This document shows, one piece after another, positions 1-10,221 of a stretch of 64,000 nt of DNA. The first letter of the stretch is position 1; each line of letters opens with the position of its first letter. Below the pieces are notes generated by a model, which did no database searches, was not told where the DNA came from, and saw only the letters and a list, made by a program, of their open reading frames with translations. The stretch lies in the NCBI RefSeq assembly GCF_002362255.1, contig NZ_LPVV01000003.1:186001-250000 (forward strand). Reading direction: 5' to 3'. This DNA is from Microbacterium sp. SZ1 (GTDB lineage Bacteria; Actinomycetota; Actinomycetes; Actinomycetales; Microbacteriaceae). Position numbers and translations under genes: made by a program.

Positions 1-264
1 CGCCACCTCGGGCACCCACCGCTCCGCGACGAACGCAGCGTGTGCGGGATGGTCGTTGTATGCGTCGTAGGCCGCCCGATCGGCGAACACCATCGAGAAC
101 TGGTGCTCGAGGTCGCTCTTGGGGCTCACCTGCCTGCGCACGCTGAAGTCCTCGACGCCGGGGATCGCGGAGAGCACCGATCGGCCCGTGGCCAGGAAGT
201 CGCGCTCCTCGGTCGACCCCTCGTCGTGGACGAGGCGGAAGACGACGGTGTGCTGGATGGGCAT
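1..264 (-). CDS. Dabb (stress-responsive A/B barrel) protein, 3' end cut off
   Basis: The visible 88 residues begin MPIQHTVVFRLVHDEGS and continue with a core containing FSVRRQVSPKSDLEHQFSM and later HPAHAAFVAE. This is the pattern of the Dabb ferredoxin-like barrel family (about 95-105 residues), so only the last few residues are missing beyond the left edge. Family members are small dimeric proteins, some of them enzymes or stress proteins of unknown substrate. The gene lies 13 bp downstream of the TIM-barrel isomerase at 278-1285 on the same strand, so it is probably the last gene of that sugar-catabolic operon. A role in the pathway is inferred only from position. Confidence 0.8.
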   Translation of the reverse strand, partial: MPIQHTVVFRLVHDEGSTEERDFLATGRSVLSAIPGVEDFSVRRQVSPKSDLEHQFSMVFADRAAYDAYNDHPAHAAFVAERWVPEVA

Positions 265-277
265 GGATCCTCCGGGG

Positions 278-1285
278 TCACTGGTTTCGGAATGCGGCGT
301 CGAAGGACGCCGTGGGCTTCGGCCACAGCAGCGAGCGGACGAACCCGAGTGCCTCCGGTGCCCCGTGCAGCCGATCCATCCCCGCATCCTCCCATTCGAT
401 CGAGATCGGTCCCGCATACCCGACCGCGTCGAGCGCGCGGAACGCGTCCTCCCACGGGACGTCCCCGTGACCGGTCGACACGAAGTCCCAGCCTCGGCGG
501 GGATCGCCCCACGGCAGGTGCGACCCCAGCACCCCCGCGCGTCCGTTGCGGGGGCGCATGCGGGTGTCCTTGCAGTCGACGTGATAGATCCGCTGCGCGA
601 AGTCGACGATGAACCCGACCGGGTCGATGTTCTGCCACATCATGTGCGAGGGGTCCCAGTTGAACCCGAACGCCTCACGATGCCCGATGGCGTCGAGGGC
701 GCGCACCGAGCTCCAATAGTCGTAGGCGATCTCGCCGGGATGCACCTCGTGCGCGAAGCGCACCCCCTCGCCGTCGAACACGTCGAGGATCGGATTCCAC
801 CGCGCGGCGAAGTCGTCGAAGCCGGCCTCGATCACCGTCGCATCGACGGGCGGGAACATCGCCACGTACGGCCAGATCGACGACCCGGTGAACCCGACGA
901 CGGTGTCGACGCCGAGCTTGCGGGCCACGCGGGCGGCGCGCTTCATGTCGTCCGCCGCACGCCCGCGCACTCCCTCCGCGTCCCCGTCGCCCCACACGTA
1001 GTCACGGAGGATCGCCTCATGTCGGAAATCGATCGGGGCGTCGCACACCGCTTGACCTGCGAGATGGTTCGAGATCGCGAAGACCTGCAGCCCGTGCCGG
1101 TCGAGGATCTCCCGGCGGGAGGCGACGTAGGCGTCGTCCTCGTCGGCGCGGCGCAGGTCGAGGTGGTCGCCGGATGCCGCGATCTCGAGTCCGTCGTACC
1201 CCCATGAGGCTGCCAGACGCGCCACCTCCTCGAACGGCATGTCGGCCCACTGCCCGGTGAACAGGGTGACGGGATGCGTGCTCAT
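278..1285 (-). CDS. sugar phosphate isomerase/epimerase-like TIM-barrel protein
   Basis: The 335-residue protein belongs to the AP-endonuclease-2-like TIM-barrel family (IolE/xylose-isomerase-like). Candidate divalent-metal ligands are E180 (RFAHEVHPGE), D211 (NWDPSH), H236 (IYHVDCKD) and E297/E299 (SIEWED), the usual Glu-Asp-His-Glu set. Such enzymes isomerise, epimerise or dehydrate sugars and inososes; the substrate here cannot be read from sequence. The start overlaps the stop of the upstream epimerase gene by 4 bp (ATGA), fixing both frames and implying translational coupling. Membership of the oxidoreductase/ABC-transporter locus upstream suggests action on an imported and oxidised sugar. 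Confidence 0.88.
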   Translation of the reverse strand: MSTHPVTLFTGQWADMPFEEVARLAASWGYDGLEIAASGDHLDLRRADEDDAYVASRREILDRHGLQVFAISNHLAGQAVCDAPIDFRHEAILRDYVWGDGDAEGVRGRAADDMKRAARVARKLGVDTVVGFTGSSIWPYVAMFPPVDATVIEAGFDDFAARWNPILDVFDGEGVRFAHEVHPGEIAYDYWSSVRALDAIGHREAFGFNWDPSHMMWQNIDPVGFIVDFAQRIYHVDCKDTRMRPRNGRAGVLGSHLPWGDPRRGWDFVSTGHGDVPWEDAFRALDAVGYAGPISIEWEDAGMDRLHGAPEALGFVRSLLWPKPTASFDAAFRNQ

Positions 1286-2136
1286 ACGTGCTCCAATGCG
1301 CGAAGGGCGGCGATGCTGCGGGCGGCGAGCTCGTCCTGGCTCGACGCCAGCGGACGCCACACCGAGGCGGCGACCGCGATCGTCGCGTTCTCCCCGGTGA
1401 AGCTCTCGAGGCCGAGCGGTCCGCGGTAGCCGGCGTCGTCGAGCGCGCGCAGGATCTCCGGCCAGTCGGTGTGGTCGTCGCCGACGGCGCCGCGGTCGCT
1501 TCCGCACACCTGGACGTGCGCGATCGCGGGGCCGGCGGCTCGGATGGCCTCCGTCGGACGCTTCTCCTCGATGTTCAGGTGGTACGTGTCCAGCGCCAGC
1601 CCGACTCCTTCGCCGAGCAGCGGAGACAAGGCCTCGAGGCTCTGCTCGACGGTGTTCAGGATGCTGGTCTCGTAGCGGTTCAGGGGCTCGACGGCCAGTG
1701 TGATGCCGGAGTCCGCCGCCTCCGCGGCGAGAGGCGCGAGGCTTCCCCGCAGCTCGTCCACCACCGCGGCACGCTCGTCGGCGTCCATGCGCCAGGCGAC
1801 ACCGGTGGGTGCGTAGAAGGGCCCGGCGACGACCGTCGATCCGACGATGCGGGCGGTCTCGACGCAAGCTCGCAGATAGTCCTGCGTCGCCGCGACGTCT
1901 CCCGCCTTCGCGACGAGCGAGCGACCCGGGCCCATCGCGCCGACCACGATCGCGCCGAGACCGAGCTCGTCCAGCAGATCGCGGGTGCGCTGCGGGTGCC
2001 AGTCGCCCACCGCCTCGAGCGGGAGCTCCAGAGCCTCGTACCCCAGGTCGCGGGCCTTGCGGGCGAGCGGTCCGATCGTCGCATCCGTGAGCGGCGACGT
2101 CCACACCCAGGTGTTGACGGCGATCGTGCGCGGCAT
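1282..2136 (-). CDS. ketose 3-epimerase-like TIM-barrel enzyme (D-psicose/D-tagatose 3-epimerase family)
   Basis: The 284-residue protein matches the length and motifs of D-psicose/D-tagatose 3-epimerases. E150 lies in EPLNRYET, D183 in LDTYHLNIEE, H207 in AHVQVCGSDRG and E244 in LGLESFTGE. In known enzymes these positions bind Mn/Co and carry out C3 proton exchange on a ketohexose. The N-terminal motif KARDLGYEALELPLE is also typical. It is the first gene after the large inverted repeat at 2161-2246, and its stop overlaps the next isomerase gene. Substrate specificity (psicose, tagatose, fructose or another ketose) is inferred from family only; related L-ribulose 3-epimerases look similar. 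Confidence 0.85.
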   Translation of the reverse strand: MPRTIAVNTWVWTSPLTDATIGPLARKARDLGYEALELPLEAVGDWHPQRTRDLLDELGLGAIVVGAMGPGRSLVAKAGDVAATQDYLRACVETARIVGSTVVAGPFYAPTGVAWRMDADERAAVVDELRGSLAPLAAEAADSGITLAVEPLNRYETSILNTVEQSLEALSPLLGEGVGLALDTYHLNIEEKRPTEAIRAAGPAIAHVQVCGSDRGAVGDDHTDWPEILRALDDAGYRGPLGLESFTGENATIAVAASVWRPLASSQDELAARSIAALRALEHV

Positions 2137-2160
2137 CCTTCTCCTCTCTGTGGCGTGGTG

Positions 2161-2246
2161 GCGGGCGTTTCGTCTCGTCGCTTCGCTCCTCGCTCAACGA
2201 CCGGAGCTCCGGTCGTCGAGCGAGCGAAGCGAGACGAAACGCCCGC
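2161..2246. repeat. 86-bp imperfect inverted repeat, probable terminator or dispersed palindromic element
   Basis: The left arm begins GCGGGCGTTTCGTCTCG and the right arm ends GAGACGAAACGCCCGC, with the two-fold axis at GGAGCTCC (2203-2210). The arms stay complementary almost throughout, with only small bulges inside. It lies directly after the stop-proximal end of nothing but the spacer between the binding-protein gene (ends 2252) and the epimerase gene (starts 2136). It could terminate the transporter transcript or limit read-through into the isomerase genes. There is no T-run, so Rho-independent termination is not assured. Confidence 0.75.
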
Positions 2247-2251
2247 GCGAC

Positions 2252-3460
2252 TTACGGGATCTGACGCTCCTGCCACACCGTCGGGTAGCCAGGCAGATCC
2301 TCGCCGCCGAACTTGGCGTAGTGCCCGTCGGGCATGCCGTCGTTCGCCTCGAGGTAGTCGTCGAGCTCCGCCTCGGTGATGGGCTTCTGCGGCAGCACCC
2401 ACTCCTTCGGCACCTCCTGGCCCGCGAAGATCATCTGCGCGGCGAGCAGCGGGGTGCGCCACTGGAAGTTCGAGTACACCGGCGCGAGGCCCGTGAGTCC
2501 CGTCTCCTTCCACTTGCGCAGGAAGCTCATCTCGTCCTCACCCGTCATGACGGGGTAGTCGGCGCCGGCGTCCTCGAAGGCCTCGATGGCGGCGACGGCG
2601 CCGTCACCGGCATCCATCCAGATCCCGTCGACGTCACCCTTGGCCAGCTCGTCGCTGATGATGCTCTTGATCTCGGCCGGGTCGGCGCCCGTGAAGTAGT
2701 CGACCGCCTCGATGCCGGCCTCGTCGAAGAGCTTCTGCGCTCCGGCCCACCGGTGCTCGAGCACGTCGACGCCGGGGAGGATGCGCAGCGCCACGACCTT
2801 GTCGCCCTCCTCGAGGTTGTCGATGAGGAACTCCGCGGTGTCGATGCCCCATGCGAATCCGCCGATGGGGTGGATGAACGTCACCGGGCAGTCGGTCTCG
2901 ACGCCGCGGTCGAACACGATCACGGGCTTACCCGTCTCGCATGCCCTCTCGACGGCCGGAGTCATCGCGGCCGTGCTGTTCGGCGAGATGAGGAACACGT
3001 CGCAATTGCCCTCGGAGATGAAGTAGTCGATGTCGGCGATCTGCGTGTCATCGGAGTCCTGCGCATCGCGCGTCTCCATGTCGCTGATCGCTCCCGCCTC
3101 CTGCAGGGCCTTCAGCTGCTCGTTCATCGTGATCCAGCCCGTCTGCCGCCACGGGTTGGAGATCGATGCGTTCGCGAAGCAGGCCTTCTTCGGACCGGCG
3201 CTCGCGAAGCTCGACGTGTCGACCATCTCGGCGTTGATGTGCTGCAGGTACGGCTGATCCGCCGGCCCCTGCGGCTCGACGTCGCGCTCCGCGAACTGCT
3301 TGTCGTACAGCTCCTGGTCGAACCACTCCGTCGTCTCGGCCGACTCGTCGGGGCTGTCGGACTCGGCCGGCGCGACCGACGGGTCGGTGGTGCACCCGGC
3401 GAGCGCGATGAGGCCGAAGAGAGCCACCCCTGCGGTGGCGATCTTCATCGATCGTCGCAT
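2252..3460 (-). CDS. sugar ABC transporter substrate-binding lipoprotein
   Basis: The 402-residue precursor has a basic N-terminus, a hydrophobic stretch and a lipobox LAGC with Cys23 as the lipidation site, so it should be anchored to the outer face of the membrane. The body is a periplasmic-binding-protein type 4 (RbsB-like) fold, with SPNSTAAMTPAVERACETGK and later WMDAGDGAVAAIEAF as typical segments. It captures a sugar or polyol for the two permeases and the double ATPase encoded just upstream. The start ATG follows AGAGGAGAATAGCA, a good ribosome-binding site located at the end of the preceding permease gene. It is somewhat longer than typical RbsB proteins. The ligand is unknown. Confidence 0.92.
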   Translation of the reverse strand: MRRSMKIATAGVALFGLIALAGCTTDPSVAPAESDSPDESAETTEWFDQELYDKQFAERDVEPQGPADQPYLQHINAEMVDTSSFASAGPKKACFANASISNPWRQTGWITMNEQLKALQEAGAISDMETRDAQDSDDTQIADIDYFISEGNCDVFLISPNSTAAMTPAVERACETGKPVIVFDRGVETDCPVTFIHPIGGFAWGIDTAEFLIDNLEEGDKVVALRILPGVDVLEHRWAGAQKLFDEAGIEAVDYFTGADPAEIKSIISDELAKGDVDGIWMDAGDGAVAAIEAFEDAGADYPVMTGEDEMSFLRKWKETGLTGLAPVYSNFQWRTPLLAAQMIFAGQEVPKEWVLPQKPITEAELDDYLEANDGMPDGHYAKFGGEDLPGYPTVWQERQIP

Positions 3461-3462
3461 TG

Positions 3463-4542
3463 CTATTCTCCTCTGGTTTCTGTGGTGCCCCCGGAGGCGA
3501 GGGCCGGTGATGCGGACTCTCGAGACGGACCATCGAGCACGGGCTCCGTCTCCTTCCCCTGGTCGGGAGAAGCGTGGGGTCCGCGCCGTCGCCGGGCGCG
3601 GAAGGCCACCGCGGAGTACGCGACGGCCGCGATGATGATGACGCCCTGAACGGCGTCGCGGAGCGTCGACGGCACCCCGGCGATGTTCAGCAGCAGGAAG
3701 AGTGCTTCGAGGGCGAAGGCGCCGGTGGCGGCGGCCACGATCCAGCCCCGCCCGCCGCCGAGTACGACTCCGCCGAGCACGACGGCGGTGATCGCCACGA
3801 ACTCGTATCCGCGGCCGACGGAGGGGTGCACGCCCGCGTACCCGACGAGGAGCACCGCGGAGACGGTCGCCGAGAGCGACGAGATCACGAAGGCCCGCGT
3901 GGTCACCCAGGCGCGGCGGGCACCGGCGTAGTCGACCGCGCGTGCGTTGTCGCCGATCGCGATGAGCGTCTTGCCGAGCGGGCGCTTGGTGATCCAGATG
4001 CCCAGGGCGAGCCACCCCGCGAGGATGAACACCGCCCACGGAACGAAGTCCAGCACCGGGACGTCGCGGATGCCGCCGCGGCCGATCTCGCGGAAGCTGT
4101 CAGCGGGATTGCCCGTCGCCGCCCCGCCGGTCCACCACATCACTCCGCCGAGCAGGGCGAGCATCATGCCGAGGGTGACGATGAAGGACGGCACCTTGAG
4201 CAGCGTCGTCAGCACGCCGTTCACGATCCCCACCGCTACACCCACGACGATCATGAGCAGCAGCACGGGAACCGTGCGTGAGTCGTCCTGACCGACCAGG
4301 TTGCCGGCGATGATGACCTGCGCCGTGATCAGTGACCCCTGCGAGAGGTCGAACTCCCCGGCGATGATCACGAAGTACTGGCCGATCGCGACGACGGCGA
4401 TCGGGGCGCCCCGCTGGATGAAACGCATGAGCTGACCGGGTTCGGCGAAGCTCGGATTCAGGATCATGACCGCCACCAGAAGCAGCACGAGAAGCAGGAA
4501 GACGGCGCCGCGCGGGCTCACCAGTGTGCGCAGGGCGTTCAT
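3463..4542 (-). CDS. sugar ABC transporter permease (RbsC-like) 2
   Basis: This 359-residue integral membrane protein has about eight to ten hydrophobic segments, starting with FLLLVLLLVAVMIL. It carries the BPD_transp_2 signatures seen in ribose/galactose permeases, for example GEFDLSQGSL and AVVLGGVVLGGGRG. The polar tail after about residue 315 is an extension beyond the usual permease core. Its start overlaps the stop of the first permease by 4 bp and its stop is 2 bp before the binding-protein start, so all five genes form one tight operon. It probably forms the membrane channel as a heterodimer with the 4539-5639 product. Confidence 0.92.
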   Translation of the reverse strand: MNALRTLVSPRGAVFLLLVLLLVAVMILNPSFAEPGQLMRFIQRGAPIAVVAIGQYFVIIAGEFDLSQGSLITAQVIIAGNLVGQDDSRTVPVLLLMIVVGVAVGIVNGVLTTLLKVPSFIVTLGMMLALLGGVMWWTGGAATGNPADSFREIGRGGIRDVPVLDFVPWAVFILAGWLALGIWITKRPLGKTLIAIGDNARAVDYAGARRAWVTTRAFVISSLSATVSAVLLVGYAGVHPSVGRGYEFVAITAVVLGGVVLGGGRGWIVAAATGAFALEALFLLLNIAGVPSTLRDAVQGVIIIAAVAYSAVAFRARRRRGPHASPDQGKETEPVLDGPSRESASPALASGGTTETRGE

Positions 4543-5635
4543 GACCGCTCTCCTTCCGTCGTGGTGCCGAGATGCGCCGTCGCCCGCGGGTCGGAGAGCT
4601 GCGCGGCGGCGGCCGCCATCTCCGGCGCAGCCGCGGCGGCCGCGTCGTCTCCTCCGGTGCGCGTGCCGCCCGAGCCGAACCGCGGGCGACGGCGGACGAT
4701 CGCACGGCGGCTGTACACCGCGACCGCGGCGACGATGACGACGCCGCGGACGACGTCCTTGAGGAACGGGTTCACCTGCATGACGCTCATGACGTTGTCG
4801 ACGACCGCGAGGATCGCGACGCCCCCGATCGCCCCCCAGATCGAACCGCGGCCGCCGAGCAGCAGCGTGCCGCCGAGGACGACAGCGGCGATCGAGAGCA
4901 GGGCATATCCGCCCTGCTGGCCGACGGTGGGGCTGCCGACGCCGAGCCGGCTGGCGAGCAGCAGCCCGGCGAGCCCGGCGAACACCGAGCACAGCACGTG
5001 CGCCGCGATGAGCGGCGGCCGGGTGCGCACTCCGGAGAGCCGCGCGATCTCGGGGTCGCCGCCCACGGCGAAGAGATGCGCGCCCGTGCGAGTGCGGTCC
5101 AGCAGGAACCAGACGAGCACGGCGAGCACGATCATGATGATGGTCGAGACCGGGATCGGTCCGAGCCCCGTCGCTCCGATGAGCTGGAACTCCCACGGCA
5201 CAGTGCCGGCGGTCCCCTCGAAGTTCGTGTTGAGGATGCCCTGGAGGATCAGACCAACCCCGAGCGTGGCGATGAATCCGTTCACGCGCAGCACGGTGAC
5301 GATGAGGCCGTTCACGAGGCCGACCCCGGCGCACACGACGAGGGTCAGGGCGACGGCCGCGGGGATGTTCGCGGGATTTCCGTTCATGGTCGTCGCGGCG
5401 ATGAGGCTCGAGAGGCTGATCACATACGTCACCGATAGGTCGAGCGAGGCGCCGAGGATCACGAGCGTCTGCCCGATCGCGACGAGCCCCAGCACGCTCA
5501 TCCCGGTGAGGATGTCGCGGATGTTCCCGGGGCTGAGGAAGTTGCGCCCGACCGTAGCGACGAGGATCGCGCCGACGATGAGGGCGAGGACCAGGATGCC
5601 GAGGACGATGATCGTCGAGTCGATGCGCAGGCGCT

Positions 5636-5639
<4 letters not shown>
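4539..5639 (-). CDS. sugar ABC transporter permease (RbsC-like) 1
   Basis: The 366-residue membrane protein opens MKRLRIDSTIIVLGILVLA and has multiple transmembrane helices with RbsC-type motifs GASLDLSVTYVISLS and AVVLGGTLLLGGRGS. After the last helix there is a 60-residue Ala-rich cytoplasmic tail (a run of DDAAAAAAPEMAAAAA type), unusual for the family. Start and stop overlap the ATPase and second-permease genes by 4 bp each, implying coupled translation. The two permeases are homologous but clearly different in sequence, as in heterodimeric RbsC-type channels. Confidence 0.92.
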
Positions 5640-7164
<1,525 letters not shown>

Positions 7165-7168
<4 letters not shown>

Positions 7169-8274
7169 TCGGGAATCTCCGTCCATCGTCCGTCGTCGGC
7201 CGCCGAGGCGAGCACCGCCTCAGTCAGGACCGCGGCTCGCCAACCGTCCTCGAAGGTCGGCAGGCCTTCGGGGCGGGCTCCGCCGATTGCCGCGTAGACG
7301 TCGGCGATGAAGGCGTTGAAGGCGTCCTGGTAGCCCATGGGGTGCCCTGCGGGGACGCGCTGGAGTCGGGCGGAGTCGGGCGATGCCGTGGCGGGGTCGC
7401 GCAGCAGCACAGTCGAGCCCTCTCTGCCGCCGATCCACAGCTCTTCCGGCCGCTCCTGCTCGAAGCGGAGGGCCTGACGCGAGCCGTGCAGTTCGAGCGT
7501 CAACGCGTTCTTCCGCCCCGGTGCCATCTGCGAGACGAGCAGCGTGCCCAGCGCCCCGGAGCTCGTCTCGACGAGCACGGCCGCGATGTCCTCGGTGTCG
7601 ACGGCGACTCCCCCGCGTTCCGCGAAGACCCGGCGTGTGCGCGCGCTCAGGGAGTGGATGTGCTCCCCCGTGACGAACTCGATGAGGTCGCAGAGGTGCG
7701 ATCCGATGTCGGCGAACGCCCTCGAGGCTCCTCCCGCGTCGGAACGGGCGCGCCAGTCGTCGTCCGTCGGCAACAGCATCCAATCCTGCAGGTACGAGCA
7801 GTCGAGGGTGAGGAGCTCGCCGGCGTCGCCTGACGCGATGCGCGCTCTGGCCTCGCGGATCATCGGGTGATAGCGGTAGACGAACGGCACGGCGGCGACG
7901 AGGCCGTCGGCTGCTGCGGCATCCGCGAGGCGCCGAGCGTCATGGGCCGTCGTGGCCAGCGGCTTCTCGCAGACGACGTGCTTGCCCGCAGCGAGTGCGC
8001 GCGCCGCGAGGTCGACGTGGGTCGCGTTGGGGGTGCACACGTGCACCACGTCGATGTCGGTCGCGCCGAAGAGGGATGCCGCGTCGGGCTCGGCCCGCGA
8101 TGCTCCCAGCGCGTCGGCCGCATCGCGTCCGGCGGCGACCGACCTGGTCGCCACGGCTCGCACCTCGCCCCCGGCGTCTCGGGCGGCGGTGCGATGCACG
8201 CGCGCCATGAACCCTCCGCCGAGGATGCCGGCTCGGATCGTCCCGAGACCGGTGTCAGTGACAGCCGTTGTCAT
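7165..8274 (-). CDS. Gfo/Idh/MocA family NAD(P)-dependent oxidoreductase
   Basis: The 369-residue protein has an N-terminal Rossmann fold with GILGGGFMARVHR at about residues 16-28 and the family motif VVCEKPLATT, whose EKP Lys is catalytic. The C-terminal half is the substrate-binding and dimerisation domain. Family members oxidise or reduce sugars and inositols at a ring carbon. It is the first gene of the minus-strand operon that continues into the ABC transporter and isomerases, so it probably performs the first oxidation of the imported sugar. The divergent ROK repressor gene begins 114 bp away, and the spacer holds an inverted repeat suited to control by that regulator. Confidence 0.92.
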
Positions 8275-8301
8275 GCCGGTGAGTCTGACACAGACCCGCC
8301 A

Positions 8302-8327
8302 ACTTTTGCTAGTTCTTTGTCAAAAGT
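8302..8327. promoter_or_regulatory. candidate operator/promoter in the Gfo-ROK divergent spacer
   Basis: An inverted repeat with arms ACTTTTG (8302-8308) and CAAAAGT (8321-8327) is separated by 12 bp. On the minus strand a TTGACA hexamer (8318-8323) lies inside it. The AT-rich patch stands out from the GC-rich surroundings and sits between the operon and its likely repressor gene. Binding by the ROK protein is inferred from position. Confidence 0.5.
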
Positions 8328-8388
8328 CGTTTGTAACGAATCTGAAGTTCGCCGAGGAACGAGATAAAGCCTGTGGTTTACTGACGCA

Positions 8389-9585
8389 ATGAGTGACGTG
8401 CTGCGGGCCGGGCCGGCGACGAGCCCCGGCGCCGGAGAGATCTTCCAGATCCTTCGTGACGGACAGGCCAGAACCAAGGCCGAACTCGCCGCGCTCACCG
8501 GGCTCGCCCGGTCCACCGTGGCGCTCCGCATCGACGCGCTCCTCGCTTCGGGACTGCTGCAGGCCGCCGGGGAGGCGGTGTCCACGGGCGGCAGACCCCC
8601 TGCGCGCGTCGCCTTCAACGCGCGCGCGGGAGTCGTGCTAGCCGTCGATCTCGGCGCCACCCATGCCACGGTCGCCGTCGCCGATCTCGCCGGCGTGATC
8701 CTCGAGTCGCACACCCGCGGGATCGACATCGCCGACGGGCCCGAGCGGCTGCTGGATGAGATCCTGGCCGATGGCTCTGCACTGCTGCATCGAGACACGG
8801 CTCAGGACCTCCCGCTGCTCGGCGTCGGCATCGGCGTCCCCGGCCCCGTCGAGCACTCCAGCGGACGGCCCACCAATCCCCCGATCATGCCCGGGTGGGA
8901 TCGCTTCGACGTACCGGGCTACGTGCAGCGCACCTTCGACGTACCGGTGCTGGTCGACAACGATGTCAACATCCTCGCGCTCGGAGAGCACGCCACCACC
9001 TGGCCTCACGTCGACGACCTCGTCTTCGTGAAGGTGTCGACCGGCATCGGCGCGGGGATCATCGCGGGCGGCGCCCTGCAGCGCGGAGCGCAGGGATCGG
9101 CGGGAGACATGGGGCACGTCCAGGTGCCGAGATCGGCGACGTCGAACCGCGAGCGGGGGGACGAGCGCGACCTCGAAGCCCTGGCCAGCGGGTCCGCGCT
9201 CGCCCGCTCGCTGCGGGAGGCCGGCCTCGACGCGAAGGGCCCGGGCGACGTGATCGATCTCGTTCGCGCGGGAGACCCCGTGGCGATCGAAGCCACCCGT
9301 CAAGCCGGACGCGATGTCGGCGAGGTGCTCGCGACCGTCGTCAACCTGCTCAATCCGTCGATCATCGTGCTCGGCGGCAGCATCGCGAGGGCCGGGGAAC
9401 ATCTTCTCGCCGGTGTCCGCGAGGTGGTCTACCGCCGCTCGATCCCGCTCGCGACCCAGCACCTGTCGATCGTGCAGTCCCAGGCTGGCGACCGCGCGGC
9501 CGTGCTGGGTGCAGCGATCATGGTCGCTCACGAGGTGCTGTCCCCCGCCAGCGTCGATCGCCATCTGGCAGCGCGGTCTCGCTAG
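8389..9585 (+). CDS. ROK family transcriptional regulator
   Basis: The 398-residue protein has an N-terminal winged helix-turn-helix (about 15-70, with TKAELAALTGLARSTV) followed by a ROK sugar-kinase-like domain with AVDLGATHATVAV and GIGVPGPV. It should bind a sugar or sugar phosphate and control the divergent sugar-uptake operon, as XylR and NagC do for theirs. The usual zinc-binding segment after the conserved xxGH (here GDMGH, residues 239-243) normally contains three Cys in CxCGxxGC. It is replaced by a Cys-free stretch ending in LEALASG, so the zinc site is lost. Thus it is a regulator rather than a kinase. Confidence 0.9.
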   Translation: MSDVLRAGPATSPGAGEIFQILRDGQARTKAELAALTGLARSTVALRIDALLASGLLQAAGEAVSTGGRPPARVAFNARAGVVLAVDLGATHATVAVADLAGVILESHTRGIDIADGPERLLDEILADGSALLHRDTAQDLPLLGVGIGVPGPVEHSSGRPTNPPIMPGWDRFDVPGYVQRTFDVPVLVDNDVNILALGEHATTWPHVDDLVFVKVSTGIGAGIIAGGALQRGAQGSAGDMGHVQVPRSATSNRERGDERDLEALASGSALARSLREAGLDAKGPGDVIDLVRAGDPVAIEATRQAGRDVGEVLATVVNLLNPSIIVLGGSIARAGEHLLAGVREVVYRRSIPLATQHLSIVQSQAGDRAAVLGAAIMVAHEVLSPASVDRHLAARSR

Positions 9586-9588
9586 GCT
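9583..9588 (+). promoter_or_regulatory. -10-like TAGGCT, leaderless start for the DUF4166 gene
   Basis: TAGGCT lies exactly 6 nt before the GTG at 9595, so transcription would begin at or next to the start codon. It overlaps the end of the ROK gene (stop TAG at 9583-9585). Confidence 0.5.
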
Positions 9589-9594
9589 GGGGAC

Positions 9595-10221
9595 GTGACC
9601 GCGCAGGACGCCTCGACATCTCCGTACGAGCGCGCTCTGGGCGCCCGGATCTCCGAGCTCCATCCGAAGACCGCGTGGTACTTCCGGACGATCCCGCACG
9701 GGCAGGTCGGCGTCGGCACCGGCGTGTTCACGACCGCCGGATCGCGGTTGCGCTGGCTGAGGCCCCCGTTCCGGATCGCGGAGGCCCTCGGCGTCGCCTT
9801 CGCGGGGTGGGAGCGCGACGTCCCGTTCCGCATCGAGAACCGCACGGTCGACGGGCGCGCCCTCGCCACCCGGTGGTTCGAGCTTCCCGGCCGCACCTGG
9901 GTGATGCCGGACGTCGTGGAACTCACCCCCGGCGGGATACTCCGCAATGAGATCGGTCCGCGCCGCACCGTCGTCACCACCTTCGACATCGACGTGCGCG
10001 ACGAGGCCGTCGTCCTGACCATCCGACGCGTCGGGCTCCGCCTCGGCCCGCTGAAGCTTTCGGTCCCCCGCTTCCTGAGCCCGCGAATCGGACTCGTCGA
10101 GCGATGGGACGAGGAGCGGGGGCGCCACCATGTCTCCATGACCATCGACGCCCCGGTGCTCGGGCGCGTCTACGAGTACATCGGATTCTTCGAGTACGCG
10201 ATCGAGAGCGAGACCCCGTGA
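9595..10221 (+). CDS. DUF4166 domain protein
   Basis: The 208-residue protein has the DUF4166 pattern, with segments such as GVGTGVFTTAGSRLRWL, VPFRIENR, HHVSMTIDAPVLGRVYEY and IGFFEYA. The biochemical role of this family is unknown. It starts with GTG and overlaps the following TIGR01777-type epimerase gene by 4 bp (GTGA). The two are probably co-translated, and in some genomes DUF4166 is fused to or neighbours such SDR proteins. No signal peptide or membrane segment is evident. Confidence 0.85.
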   Translation: MTAQDASTSPYERALGARISELHPKTAWYFRTIPHGQVGVGTGVFTTAGSRLRWLRPPFRIAEALGVAFAGWERDVPFRIENRTVDGRALATRWFELPGRTWVMPDVVELTPGGILRNEIGPRRTVVTTFDIDVRDEAVVLTIRRVGLRLGPLKLSVPRFLSPRIGLVERWDEERGRHHVSMTIDAPVLGRVYEYIGFFEYAIESETP

